Shown here: positions 31,172-40,167 of the stretch, one piece after another
Position numbering within the stretch: position 1 is the stretch's first letter
Layout: every line of letters begins with the position of its first letter
From: a virus
Length of the DNA stretch: 64,000 nt
Reading direction: 5' to 3' (one strand)
Virus record (IMG/VR): IMGVR_UViG_3300034050_000451
Location: 206,866-270,865 of that record
The notes under the pieces: generated by a model
Told to the model about the DNA's origin: nothing
Seen by the model: only the letters and a program-made list of their open reading frames with translations
Databases searched by the model: none
Program-made: the position numbers and the translations under genes

Positions 31172-31866
31172 ACTATTCCTCTTTCAAATGGCATTACACC
31201 ATATTCATTAAACATTTTATCCAATTCTTTTTGGTATTCACTCATATTCCATTTTCCTTTATTAATAGCAGTTGCTATATAAGGGAAAACAATACTATCA
31301 TAGTGATACATACCTCTTTTTTTCTCACTACCAACTCGTATCATAAAATCCCGACCATATGAAATAATAGCTTCTTCAAATTGCCAAATATTTAACGAAC
31401 CAATAGTATTAACTAAATTTTGAAATATTTCCTTTTTAACTAGTGTTGGTTGGATTGAAAACTTTGCGTATTGATTGGTAACTAATGTACTATCTATGGT
31501 TGATGGAAGAAATGAATCACCTGCTAATATCATTTTAATACTCTCAACTACTCCACTTTTAACATAACCATAATACTTTTCTAATAATTCAAAATTAGGT
31601 GTATCGAATAATATCATATCCTCATGCAAAAACATAATAACATCTTCCTCAATTTGTGGAAGTATTTGTCTCCAGCGCTCTGTATATGATTTTGAATCAT
31701 CATATACCAATTGGATATAATCCGATGGTATTTGCGTATCTATTTGATTAACAGCCACATACACTTTATAACCATTGATATATTTTTTGAATTGTCCAAA
31801 AAACATTGGCCATACATCCTTCATATCGGTGTGAGTGTACACTACTATTGGTAATTCTATTCCCAT
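31168..31866 (-). CDS. Putative glycosyltransferase (232 aa)
   Basis: LPIVVYTHTDMKDVWPMFF start, then EEDVIMFLHEDMILFD (HED site where DxD is expected) and RDFMIRVGSEKKRGMYHY. Likely a GT-A-like transferase or related. It overlaps both neighbours by a few bases. Confidence 0.5.
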   Translation of the reverse strand: MGIELPIVVYTHTDMKDVWPMFFGQFKKYINGYKVYVAVNQIDTQIPSDYIQLVYDDSKSYTERWRQILPQIEEDVIMFLHEDMILFDTPNFELLEKYYGYVKSGVVESIKMILAGDSFLPSTIDSTLVTNQYAKFSIQPTLVKKEIFQNLVNTIGSLNIWQFEEAIISYGRDFMIRVGSEKKRGMYHYDSIVFPYIATAINKGKWNMSEYQKELDKMFNEYGVMPFERGIV

Positions 31867-32582
31867 ATTGTTTGTAAATTTATTCTATTTTCCCAAAGTC
31901 CATTTTGTATCATCCACCATTTATAAAATGCTATGGAATTTGAAAGGTCACCAGGGTTTCCTTCTATCTGAGCTGCAAATGTGTGAAATGGACTTCTAAA
32001 TTCCATTTGCTCCTCTAATGAATTATATAATGATGTAAATGGTTTCATAGTTTCCATTGTACCATAAAACCACATATCCGCTGGTCCCATTTTGAAATGA
32101 TTCCAATCTGCCATATATATTTTATCAGATTCGATTTCAGTTTGAAAATTAATACATTGAACTGGGTATGGGTTACCTCTACCTGGTCCAGATGTATCTC
32201 TATTTATTCTACCCAAATCAAAACGAGCTTTAATAATGATATCATATTCTGAATTAGTTATATATGGTAACTTCATTGATTCAGTTACACTATAAAGATG
32301 GGATAATACACTTTGAGGTGAACGTGGTGTTCCACTCAAATTATTTAAACCTCTACCATTTACCAATTCATTAAAATCTTTTGGGGCTTCAAATATGGCT
32401 GACGTTGGATTATATAACTTAGTGATTTCACTCTCTTTTTCAATATCCCAACTATGGATAAACACATCAGTATCAGTAATATCTAAAATGTGTTTTTTAA
32501 TATGGTTGTATCCATCATAACCATTGGAACTACCATCAGTTGTTGAATCAAATAAACCATGTAAACATAGTGCTATTTTCAT
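31857..32582 (-). CDS. Glycan-related protein, relative of the C-terminal domain at 11995-13488
   Basis: A 241-residue protein. MKIALCLHGLFDSTTDG, DTDVFIHSWD and EYDIIIKARFDL align with KIALCFSGEIRDL, DIDVYGSFWD and DYDIVIRARTDT of the fusion gene at 11995-13488. The family looks like a glycosyltransferase but I cannot name it. Two copies in one genome suggest two related linkages. Confidence 0.5.
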   Translation of the reverse strand: MKIALCLHGLFDSTTDGSSNGYDGYNHIKKHILDITDTDVFIHSWDIEKESEITKLYNPTSAIFEAPKDFNELVNGRGLNNLSGTPRSPQSVLSHLYSVTESMKLPYITNSEYDIIIKARFDLGRINRDTSGPGRGNPYPVQCINFQTEIESDKIYMADWNHFKMGPADMWFYGTMETMKPFTSLYNSLEEQMEFRSPFHTFAAQIEGNPGDLSNSIAFYKWWMIQNGLWENRINLQTIWE

Positions 32583-32583
32583 A

Positions 32584-33249
32584 CTATTTTCTTTTCCACA
32601 TTTTTATAAAATGAGAACTAACACCATCACCAACAGAATATATTTCAGTATGAGTATTACCAATCCATCCAAATAATTTTGATTGATTTTCTTTACCAAT
32701 AAAATTATGGAATTCTCCAGTTATGTAATTTACTTTTGATAAATCCTTTTGGTACAATACATCCACTTCAGCACCTTCTATATCAATTTTCAACAAACCA
32801 ATAGTACCAACCATTTCTAAAATGGTTTCTAAACTAATAGTTTCAACCTCTTCATATTCATCACCCCTAAATCCATGTTTGTTATGTTCATTTACAAAAC
32901 CTGTTATTGAAAAGTTTCCAGAATTAGTATCATCATCATTGTTACCCATATATTTTTTTAACTTTACAATTTCACCATCTTTAGATGATACTGCTTTGTG
33001 TAAAATTTGATGAGAATGTCTACTTTTATATTGTTCAACATTATATGAGGCTGCATCAATTGCTAAGATATTATGAAAGCGATAATTCCATGCTTCACTA
33101 AAACCACCAACATTACATCCCATATCAACGAGTTTTTCCGATGCATCTATGTCAACTAAATGAATTGGATATTCATCCCTACATTCTTTTGTTATTTGAT
33201 TAAACCAATTTGATGGTTGATTTTTACTAATTAATTTTTCTACTTTCAT
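32584..33249 (-). CDS. FkbM-family methyltransferase
   Basis: A 221-residue SAM-dependent methyltransferase: VDMGCNVGGFSEAW (SAM loop), ILAIDAASYNVEQYK, GLLKIDIEGAEVDVLY (the FkbM DIEGAE signature), and TGEFHNF. FkbM enzymes O-methylate sugars and related groups, here probably a residue of the phage-directed glycan. Confidence 0.85.
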   Translation of the reverse strand: MKVEKLISKNQPSNWFNQITKECRDEYPIHLVDIDASEKLVDMGCNVGGFSEAWNYRFHNILAIDAASYNVEQYKSRHSHQILHKAVSSKDGEIVKLKKYMGNNDDDTNSGNFSITGFVNEHNKHGFRGDEYEEVETISLETILEMVGTIGLLKIDIEGAEVDVLYQKDLSKVNYITGEFHNFIGKENQSKLFGWIGNTHTEIYSVGDGVSSHFIKMWKRK

Positions 33250-33875
33250 TATTCTATAACTTTATTGCTTTTGAAAACAGTAAATTCGGTTAAATCTCTA
33301 TAACCATTATCTTCACCTAAATCACTCATATGTTCTGGATAGTTTTGAAACATAGCCAAACCTTGAGCTGCTTGTTGTGGAGTCATATACATATTCCAAC
33401 CATGGAATGTAATATCATCCTCTTTGTAATATTTTTCACTTCTACCTTCATAACGAGCTTTTTTAAACCAATCAGCCGCATCAGCATTATCGGTTAGAAT
33501 CATACCACCTTTCCAAATTGGAAGTAACTTTTTAATGTGGAATGATAACCCCATATAAGTTCCGGGTATGTACATACCGCTTGTTAATCGTTTTGCGGCA
33601 TCGTAGATAGGATATGGTTTGAATTGGTATAAACCCTTCCAATGGTTTGTTTCTGCTCTCTTATCGAAGATAACTGTACCACCAGCATGTATAATCGATT
33701 GAGGTACTGATAGATACGTTTTTGATGGGATTGTAACTTCCTTCACCTCATTGTATTTACAAATAAGGAATAATGCGTTTGTACAACTATCAATTGAGAT
33801 AGCGTAAGGAGCGCCGGTATAATTAGCGATTTCCTCTTCAAACATTCTTACAATTTTGTATGGATTGTGTAACAT
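33249..33875 (-). CDS. Short DegT/DnrJ-type sugar aminotransferase-like protein
   Basis: A 208-residue protein with the order of DegT enzymes: APYAISIDSCTNALFL, EVTIPSKTYLSVPQSI, PIYDAAKRLTSG, then GLSFHIKKLLPIWKGGMI, in which the Lys of SFHIKK would carry PLP. It stops about 150 residues short of typical members, so the C-terminal domain is absent; it may be a minimal or inactive form. One-base overlap with FkbM gene. Confidence 0.65.
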   Translation of the reverse strand: MLHNPYKIVRMFEEEIANYTGAPYAISIDSCTNALFLICKYNEVKEVTIPSKTYLSVPQSIIHAGGTVIFDKRAETNHWKGLYQFKPYPIYDAAKRLTSGMYIPGTYMGLSFHIKKLLPIWKGGMILTDNADAADWFKKARYEGRSEKYYKEDDITFHGWNMYMTPQQAAQGLAMFQNYPEHMSDLGEDNGYRDLTEFTVFKSNKVIE

Positions 33876-33878
33876 AAT

Positions 33879-34262
33879 TTAATCTTTAGTTAATATATAA
33901 TATTTTTTTGTAAATCCACAAGCTTCGAATAATTTCATACTTGCTTCATTATCTATTTTTACTTTTGCAAATGCGGTAGGCCATGTAACCATACATTGGT
34001 TTATCATAAACTTACCAACTCCCAAACCTTGAAAATCAGGATGTGTACATACTCTGATATCATCTTCAATAACACCAACGTATCCAGCAGGTTTACCATT
34101 AACCAATGCTATACGATAAAACTGAGAATGTGTTTTCATATATGAATTCTGCATTTCTTCAGTAATATGAGTTGATTTGATAAATCCACTCAATACTCTT
34201 TTATCATTTCTAAGAACTCTTACAAATTCCCAATATCCGCTTGTACATTCTACTAATTCCAT
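33879..34262 (-). CDS. GNAT N-acetyltransferase
   Basis: A 127-residue GNAT: PAGYVGVIEDDIRVCTHPDF, then the acetyl-CoA loop QGLGVGKFM, and NEASMKLFEACGF. The Met at 34262 (MELVECTSG) gives a 10-bp overlap with the upstream gene; the Met at 34304 gives 52 bp and is less likely. Likely acetylates an amino sugar or protein; with the DegT-like gene next to it a 4-acetamido sugar route is plausible. Confidence 0.8.
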   Translation of the reverse strand: MELVECTSGYWEFVRVLRNDKRVLSGFIKSTHITEEMQNSYMKTHSQFYRIALVNGKPAGYVGVIEDDIRVCTHPDFQGLGVGKFMINQCMVTWPTAFAKVKIDNEASMKLFEACGFTKKYYILTKD

Positions 34263-35029
34263 ATGCAAATCTTTTGAATATCTTGTGTGTTTTGGTAATT
34301 CCAAAATGATTGTAAATACCCTCTATGAGTTGGCATATCCATCATTGGTGTTAAACAAGTCCCAATATCAACATAAGTGTTATCAGGGTAATCTCTAAAC
34401 AACTCCACAATTGCCAAATTGGTAAAAGTAGAAGCCGAAAAAAGGAATATGTGGTTTTTAACATTATTTGTTCTAATCCACTCTTTAATATTTTCAATTT
34501 TTCCATAATCATTAATCATTGCGTTATAACCCACTCTAAAGTCTTTCACAAAAAATGGTAATCTATTTAAGTTAGCATCCTCATGTCCAATAAACACACA
34601 ATCTCTACTATAAAAAATTGGTAGAATATGTGTTATGAATATAGGATAGTTTCCGTTTACCCAAAGATTAGCCCAAGTTAGTGATTCATCATCACCACCA
34701 GCTAAATCAACCTGCCAATCAAATGCTTCCTTACCTACACAACAACTACAACTAATTCCTTTGTAATAATTGTGTTGTTTGTATTGAAGTGATTCAACTA
34801 ACTTCTGTTGATAAAATGAATGTTCTTTTGGGTCAAAGTGTTTGAAATCAGGTGACTGATAAACACCACCTTGCTTTTCATTTCCAATCTGAATTAGCCC
34901 ATTATCTAATACTAATTCTTTATTTTGTAAGATATACATTTCACCATCTGAATAACGTGAAAATGCGAAGTTTTCTTTATTATCCAATTTGGATTTAAAT
35001 TTAAAAAAGTGTTCTCTAAAATTTTTCAT
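34253..35029 (-). CDS. GT-D-type glycosyltransferase-like protein
   Basis: A 258-residue protein. FAFSRYSDGEMYIL near the N-terminus resembles the RxGDGE core of GT-D (DUF1792) transferases, and VFIGHEDANLNRL and HIFLFSASTFTNLAIV recall the rest of the domain. CSCCVGKEAFDW is a Cys-rich stretch. Specificity unknown. Confidence 0.55.
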   Translation of the reverse strand: MKNFREHFFKFKSKLDNKENFAFSRYSDGEMYILQNKELVLDNGLIQIGNEKQGGVYQSPDFKHFDPKEHSFYQQKLVESLQYKQHNYYKGISCSCCVGKEAFDWQVDLAGGDDESLTWANLWVNGNYPIFITHILPIFYSRDCVFIGHEDANLNRLPFFVKDFRVGYNAMINDYGKIENIKEWIRTNNVKNHIFLFSASTFTNLAIVELFRDYPDNTYVDIGTCLTPMMDMPTHRGYLQSFWNYQNTQDIQKICIWN

Positions 35030-36017
35030 CTCTTAATATATTTAAAACTTTAATAGCAGTATCACCATCACCATATGGACAATTTTCACTAATATACGGA
35101 TTATTATTAACTTTTCCAAATAATTTTTTTAAATCATTTGGATTTTTACATAAATGTAAATGACCTGTATATAATCCTTCAGGTCTTTCGGTTGTAGTTC
35201 TACATACAATTACTTGCTTATTAAAAAATGAGCCCTCTTCTTGTAATCCACCACTATCCGAAATAATGAATCTACATTTCTTAATATGTAAAATCATATC
35301 AGTATGTTCCATTGGTTCAACCACATTAACACTGGTTAATAGATGTTTCCATTTTTGAACATTTGGATTTGGATGAATTGGTAAAATAAATTCCAAATCA
35401 GGATTAGCTATTGCTAAATCATTAAGTTCTGTAAACCACTTATCCATCCAATAATGATTTTCTCTACGATGTAAAGTAATCAGTACAAAGTTTTCATAAG
35501 TTGGGTCACCAAAATCTACCAAATTATCCAATACAGAGTTTCCAACTACATGAATTTTACCATGTACTTTTTCTTTTATTAGATTATTAGCCGATAATTG
35601 AGTTGGTGCAAGATTCACATCTGCTATTCTTGCTATCATTTGTCTATATCCCTCTTCAGGGTATGGGTGTTGTAAATCACCACTTCTTAACCCAGCTTCC
35701 AAATAGTAAATCTTTAACTGTCTATTGAATGCTGCTAATGCACAGCCAAATGCTGAACCAGTATCACCTTGAACTAATACTGAACTGAATTCCCCATTAG
35801 GGAATTGTAACATACAATCTGATATAATTGAATCCAATCTATTATCAGAATTGTTTATATTAATTTTATAATCTACTTTAACATTTTGAAGTAAATCAGG
35901 GTGTTGACCTGTAAATAGAAGTTTATATTCACTTCTATCCATAATCTTAATCAATGGTTTAATTTTTAACCATTCGGGTCTTGTCCCAAAACAGAGTAAT
36001 ATTGTATTATTTTTCAT
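35016..36017 (-). CDS. wecB: UDP-N-acetylglucosamine 2-epimerase-like (WecB)
   Basis: A 333-residue protein: FGTRPEWLKIKPL, LVQGDTGSAFGCALAAF, YLEAGLRSGD, PEEGYRQMIARIADVNLAPT, ITLHRREN, ISDSGGLQEEG and RTTTERPEG are the WecB/epimerase signature series. It interconverts UDP-GlcNAc and UDP-ManNAc or a related 2-epimer pair for the cassette. Slightly shorter than typical (~370), missing little. Overlaps the upstream GT2 by 11 bp. Confidence 0.9.
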   Translation of the reverse strand: MKNNTILLCFGTRPEWLKIKPLIKIMDRSEYKLLFTGQHPDLLQNVKVDYKININNSDNRLDSIISDCMLQFPNGEFSSVLVQGDTGSAFGCALAAFNRQLKIYYLEAGLRSGDLQHPYPEEGYRQMIARIADVNLAPTQLSANNLIKEKVHGKIHVVGNSVLDNLVDFGDPTYENFVLITLHRRENHYWMDKWFTELNDLAIANPDLEFILPIHPNPNVQKWKHLLTSVNVVEPMEHTDMILHIKKCRFIISDSGGLQEEGSFFNKQVIVCRTTTERPEGLYTGHLHLCKNPNDLKKLFGKVNNNPYISENCPYGDGDTAIKVLNILRDEKF

Positions 36018-36777
36018 TTACTAATTTCCAACCTTTAATTCTTTGTTCGTGAAAATATTGATTCATTAATTGTTTAAATGGTGTACCTTCTACACTAGCT
36101 TGGTTTGATTCCCATAGTGAGTTAGCATCACCACCATATTCAGCTCCTTTGATACTCCCCCATAGGGATTTATCATCTTTAGGATGTGGCGGTACAAATG
36201 TAGGTATTCCTGCATACTTTTGTAACATATACGAAAAGTGCATATCTTCACCACAGGTATTGTATTTTGGGTCAGGTAATTCTCTCACCATATGAGATAA
36301 CCATTCTTTCTTAAAGAACCAACTATGTCCAACTAAATCAACTTGTACAGTTCTTTCATTGTTACCTAATTCCGGCCATCCGAATCTTAAGTAGTGTTCG
36401 TAATAAGATGAATGTTCCGCTGGTAATGGGTTTGGATAAAGTAATCCAACTGAACCCAATAAACCTTCATGTGTTTTCATAGTTTCCATACAATTTTCTA
36501 ACCATCTTTCGCCAGGGATTGTATCATCATCAAATACACAAACATAAGGATTTCTAGCGTTCATTGCGAAGTAGAATCTTGCCCATACACCAAAGTTGTA
36601 ATTACAATATGCAACTGGAATTTCCGTTCCAATATCATAATTCAACAAATCGTTATCACCTGGATTATTATACCATAAAAGAATCTCATCCGGCTTTACC
36701 GTTTGATTCCTTAGAGCTTCTAATTGTTCGTTGAGGTTTTCGCCTCTCTTATAACCATTTAATATAACTGTTATCAT
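36007..36777 (-). CDS. Family 2 glycosyltransferase
   Basis: A 256-residue GT2: MITVILNGYKRGENLNEQL, PDEILLWYNN, YVCVFDDDTIPGERWL (DDD metal site), then LVGHSWFFKKEWL and CGEDMHFSYML (acceptor-side ED). 4-bp overlap with next gene. Confidence 0.85.
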   Translation of the reverse strand: MITVILNGYKRGENLNEQLEALRNQTVKPDEILLWYNNPGDNDLLNYDIGTEIPVAYCNYNFGVWARFYFAMNARNPYVCVFDDDTIPGERWLENCMETMKTHEGLLGSVGLLYPNPLPAEHSSYYEHYLRFGWPELGNNERTVQVDLVGHSWFFKKEWLSHMVRELPDPKYNTCGEDMHFSYMLQKYAGIPTFVPPHPKDDKSLWGSIKGAEYGGDANSLWESNQASVEGTPFKQLMNQYFHEQRIKGWKLVNEK

Positions 36778-37751
36778 ATTTTATTCATCATTTGTTTTAA
36801 CCAAACTTCTTTTGTATAGTAAGTTTGGTAATTATCTTTTGCTTCTTCACTTTTCTTTTTGTAGAAAATGGGGTCTTTTAACATCTCAACCATTAACATA
36901 GCTGATTCAATATCAGATACATCTACTGATAAGTTTGGATGTAGCAATCGTTGTGTATCTAACTTTTCATTACCAATTACAGGTATCCCAAAATATGCAC
37001 AATTAAGTGAGAATGTACCAGCTGCTACCGTTGGCATTAGATGTACACCATATTTGAATTTAGATACTTCTACCATCCAATCGTTCCAATTCATTCTTGG
37101 GAAGTGGGATAGGTTACCAATACCACCTTCATTTACTCTTTTTGAGTGAGATTCTTGTCCCCATATTGGTAATCCAAATTCAGATGCTACCATATAAGAT
37201 TCAAACCCACCATACCATCGGGAGAAGTTACCACCAATCAGTACTTTATCCTCAGTAATAGGTTGAATATCTTTGATGAAATCCTCTATCATAAGTGAAT
37301 GAATTATCTCTACCTTTTTATTCCAGAATAATCCTCTATAATATTGAGAATCTGATAGATTGTGTGCAAATATACCATCAGTAAGTGATAAAAAGTTATA
37401 GAACTGAATTTGGTCTATAACTTCATAATCATTCCACCACCAATGTGGTCCTTCTTGAATGTAATATACTTTAGTATTACTTTCTTTTAAAGTTGGTATT
37501 ATTGGTTGTTGTAAATATTTAGATACTGGATTTACTCCATTTACTAATGTACTACCTTCAGAATTTAAATAGGTTTTTCCTTTTGGAAATATGATAAATA
37601 CAACATCATAGTTTTTAACCGAATCATAAGTTTCTAATGGATAGTGAACCGCATTAAGAGCGTTCATCCAAGCAAACTCAGTTCTCATATTATTATGAGT
37701 TGGTGGGATAGTTCCACTAAATCCCATTTCAGTTAAAAATGCTATTCTCAT
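36774..37751 (-). CDS. GT-B-type glycosyltransferase-like protein
   Basis: A 325-residue protein. MRIAFLTEMGFSGT start, IPTLKESNTKVYYIQEGPHWWWND, then YFGIPVIGNEKLDTQRLLHP (the typical second-domain E-type loop). Fits GT-B; exact family unclear. Confidence 0.65.
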   Translation of the reverse strand: MRIAFLTEMGFSGTIPPTHNNMRTEFAWMNALNAVHYPLETYDSVKNYDVVFIIFPKGKTYLNSEGSTLVNGVNPVSKYLQQPIIPTLKESNTKVYYIQEGPHWWWNDYEVIDQIQFYNFLSLTDGIFAHNLSDSQYYRGLFWNKKVEIIHSLMIEDFIKDIQPITEDKVLIGGNFSRWYGGFESYMVASEFGLPIWGQESHSKRVNEGGIGNLSHFPRMNWNDWMVEVSKFKYGVHLMPTVAAGTFSLNCAYFGIPVIGNEKLDTQRLLHPNLSVDVSDIESAMLMVEMLKDPIFYKKKSEEAKDNYQTYYTKEVWLKQMMNKI

Positions 37752-38377
37752 ATAGTATCGTACAATTCGTTTTGTTTTTCTTGTCTTTCTATTCCTTTAG
37801 GGTGATAGATAGCGTATTCCTCTTGCAATGGTAGGATAGTTAATGTATTATAACCTTTGATTCTTTCATGTACTTTACCATCCCACTCAATCTCCGATGT
37901 TCTTCGGTAAATTCTAGTTTGTAAATCAGGCCAGTTAATCCAACCATTTGGATTTAATTGCCATCCCCATTTTTTAATATGTTCATCGGTTAATCCTTCA
38001 ACGGTATTAACTCTTGGTACAAAGAATAAATCAATATCTAAGTTAGCTTCGATTAAATCGTGCATATTTTCAATCAAAAATTCCGATGGGATTTCATCTG
38101 CATCCAATTGGAAAATAAAGATACCATTTGCATGATTCTTTAAGTTGTTTTTAAAACTTGCAAAATCCTTATTAAGTGGAAAACTTATTATGTTTATGTT
38201 TTGATGTAATTCACCTATAATTCTTAGATAGTTTACCACATCTTCAGTAGCCCCATCTGAATCATATTGAATCAAAATCTCATCCTCTTTTTGAATTCTC
38301 GGATGTATGAAATTGATTAATTTTGTAATCTCTTCAATTTCATTACAAACTGTAACTGCATATGTTATATTAACCAT
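37748..38377 (-). CDS. Family 2 glycosyltransferase (LgtF/WaaE-like)
   Basis: A 209-residue GT2: TYAVTVCNEIEEITKLI, DEILIQYDSDGATEDV, FIFQLDADEIPSEF (DxD), then a W-rich acceptor region (NGWINWPDLQTRIYRRT) and EWDGKVHERIKGY. The order matches LPS-core transferases. Confidence 0.8.
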   Translation of the reverse strand: MVNITYAVTVCNEIEEITKLINFIHPRIQKEDEILIQYDSDGATEDVVNYLRIIGELHQNINIISFPLNKDFASFKNNLKNHANGIFIFQLDADEIPSEFLIENMHDLIEANLDIDLFFVPRVNTVEGLTDEHIKKWGWQLNPNGWINWPDLQTRIYRRTSEIEWDGKVHERIKGYNTLTILPLQEEYAIYHPKGIERQEKQNELYDTI

Positions 38378-38855
38378 AATATTCTTCTAATACATTTTTC
38401 TTAAAAAATACTTCACTCATATATTGAATCCCATCTTTGTTATATGTACGATATGGATTTTCAATCTTTTTTAATTCAATACCAGTTTTAACGTAACTAT
38501 TATAGATACGTTCTCCACCTCTATCATATACAGTTGCTATATCATATAATCCAACATTTGTAGTTTTTTGTTCATTTAAAACTTTATTAGCTTTATCTTC
38601 CAATTTCTTAAACCATTTGAAAAAATCTTCCGGTTTAATTGATGATAATTTAATTGCTGAGAACTTTTGTTCATATATTCCCGTTACGAATATAATAGTT
38701 GAATCGGCTCCACTTAGGGATTCCTTATTACCATCCGCATATTTGTAAGTAGATATACGATATACCCCATACGGCTGTACAGCCGAACGGGATACACGTT
38801 TTTCTTCTAATATTAGTGGTTTATACTTTATTGCCTGATTTGGAGTAGTTGCCAT
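38370..38855 (-). CDS. Hypothetical phage protein (161 aa)
   Basis: YGVYRISTYKYADGNKESLSG and FVTGIYEQKFSAIKLS form a β-rich domain that I recall as an uncharacterised family in T4-like marine phages. It sits inside the glycan cassette but is not a transferase. It may be a structural protein or a glycan acceptor. Confidence 0.5.
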   Translation of the reverse strand: MATTPNQAIKYKPLILEEKRVSRSAVQPYGVYRISTYKYADGNKESLSGADSTIIFVTGIYEQKFSAIKLSSIKPEDFFKWFKKLEDKANKVLNEQKTTNVGLYDIATVYDRGGERIYNSYVKTGIELKKIENPYRTYNKDGIQYMSEVFFKKNVLEEYYG

Positions 38856-40150
38856 TATACTTTATTTAGTTTAGGTAATTCCATTTTGTTTTTGTTTAAA
38901 TTTGGTAGGTTGAATGGTTTTACCTGCGGTATTCCCTTTTCATATCTTTCCATCATTTGTTTAAAAACTTCATGCATTTTTTCTAATGTAAAATTCTTTA
39001 ATGTGTTGGATTTTAATCCAGCCGATTGTTTTAAATGTACATCGTAATCATTAAATACCTTATATAATTTGTTGGCCGCATCTGAGTAGTTTACACTAAA
39101 CCATTGTGCATTTGCTAATATAAATGTATCAACTGCGGATTCATCAATATTTGTTAATGAACCCTCTAAAAATATAGTGTGTTCTTTTGGTAAGAAATCC
39201 ATTTGTCCGCTCCACCCAGAAACAACAATTGGTTTACCGGTCATAGTGAATTCAGCTAATGGTCTACCATATCCTTCACCTTTAGTAAATGAAACCATTG
39301 CTTTAACTTTTGGATGATGGTATAATGATGCCATTTCATCATCAGTTAAATCACCATGTAAAAGATATACTTTAGGTGCATCCTTACCAAATGGTTTTAA
39401 TATATTATCAATCTTATCTCTTGTAGCTTCTCTATCCATTACTGAAAATCCAGCATGTGAGGTTTTCATAATAAGACCAGGTCTTTTATCTTTAGGTAGA
39501 TATTTGAATACTGTAGCGAATGTTTTAATAACCATACCTACATCTTTCCTATCTTGCCCTAAATTTCCCTTTAACCAATGCCCAACAAATAAGAAATTAA
39601 AATCAGTTTCTAATTTATCTAACTCAGTTAATGAGTTGACCGGGTTTGAGTAAATTTCAGTATTTACACCTTCGAACAAAACTTCAACTGGTTTACTAAT
39701 TCTGAACTCATTTACTATCTGCCCCGTTTGATTATTTTTTTCTTGATATGCAGTACCTAACATCAAATTCTTTGTGAATTGAGATGGTACTATAACCATA
39801 TCCATTTTATTTGAACCATCAATAAATTCCTTTGGTAAAATAGTAGTTTCTACACCAGCAGTAATACCAATGTTAAAATTACCCTTTGCTTCAAATTCAT
39901 TAGCAACGGACATCTGCATAAAGATATCCGGCTTTCGGTTCAATTCGGTAATTACATTTGCAAATACCTTTTTACCAAATTCAGTTGTTTGGTCAACTTG
40001 ATTTTGTGGAGTATTTCCCCATCTGGTTGGTACAACTTTAACATCGTACTTATCCATTTCAAATAAGCTTCGTAAGATATCTCTCGCATGGTCACCATAA
40101 CCACTTCGAGTGAATACTGGAGCTTGATATACTAATAATGGTTTATTCAT
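38855..40150 (-). CDS. Family 1/4 glycosyltransferase
   Basis: A 431-residue GT-B enzyme: PVFTRSGYGDHARDILRS at the acceptor side; NFLFVGHWLKGNLGQDRKDV, KVYLLHGDLTDDEMASLYHH, VSFTKGEGYGRPLAEFTMTGKPIV (E-x7-E region, cut here) at the donor side. First of the two big transferases that open the cassette. Confidence 0.85.
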   Translation of the reverse strand: MNKPLLVYQAPVFTRSGYGDHARDILRSLFEMDKYDVKVVPTRWGNTPQNQVDQTTEFGKKVFANVITELNRKPDIFMQMSVANEFEAKGNFNIGITAGVETTILPKEFIDGSNKMDMVIVPSQFTKNLMLGTAYQEKNNQTGQIVNEFRISKPVEVLFEGVNTEIYSNPVNSLTELDKLETDFNFLFVGHWLKGNLGQDRKDVGMVIKTFATVFKYLPKDKRPGLIMKTSHAGFSVMDREATRDKIDNILKPFGKDAPKVYLLHGDLTDDEMASLYHHPKVKAMVSFTKGEGYGRPLAEFTMTGKPIVVSGWSGQMDFLPKEHTIFLEGSLTNIDESAVDTFILANAQWFSVNYSDAANKLYKVFNDYDVHLKQSAGLKSNTLKNFTLEKMHEVFKQMMERYEKGIPQVKPFNLPNLNKNKMELPKLNKV

Positions 40151-40167
40151 AACTTTTTATTTTCTTC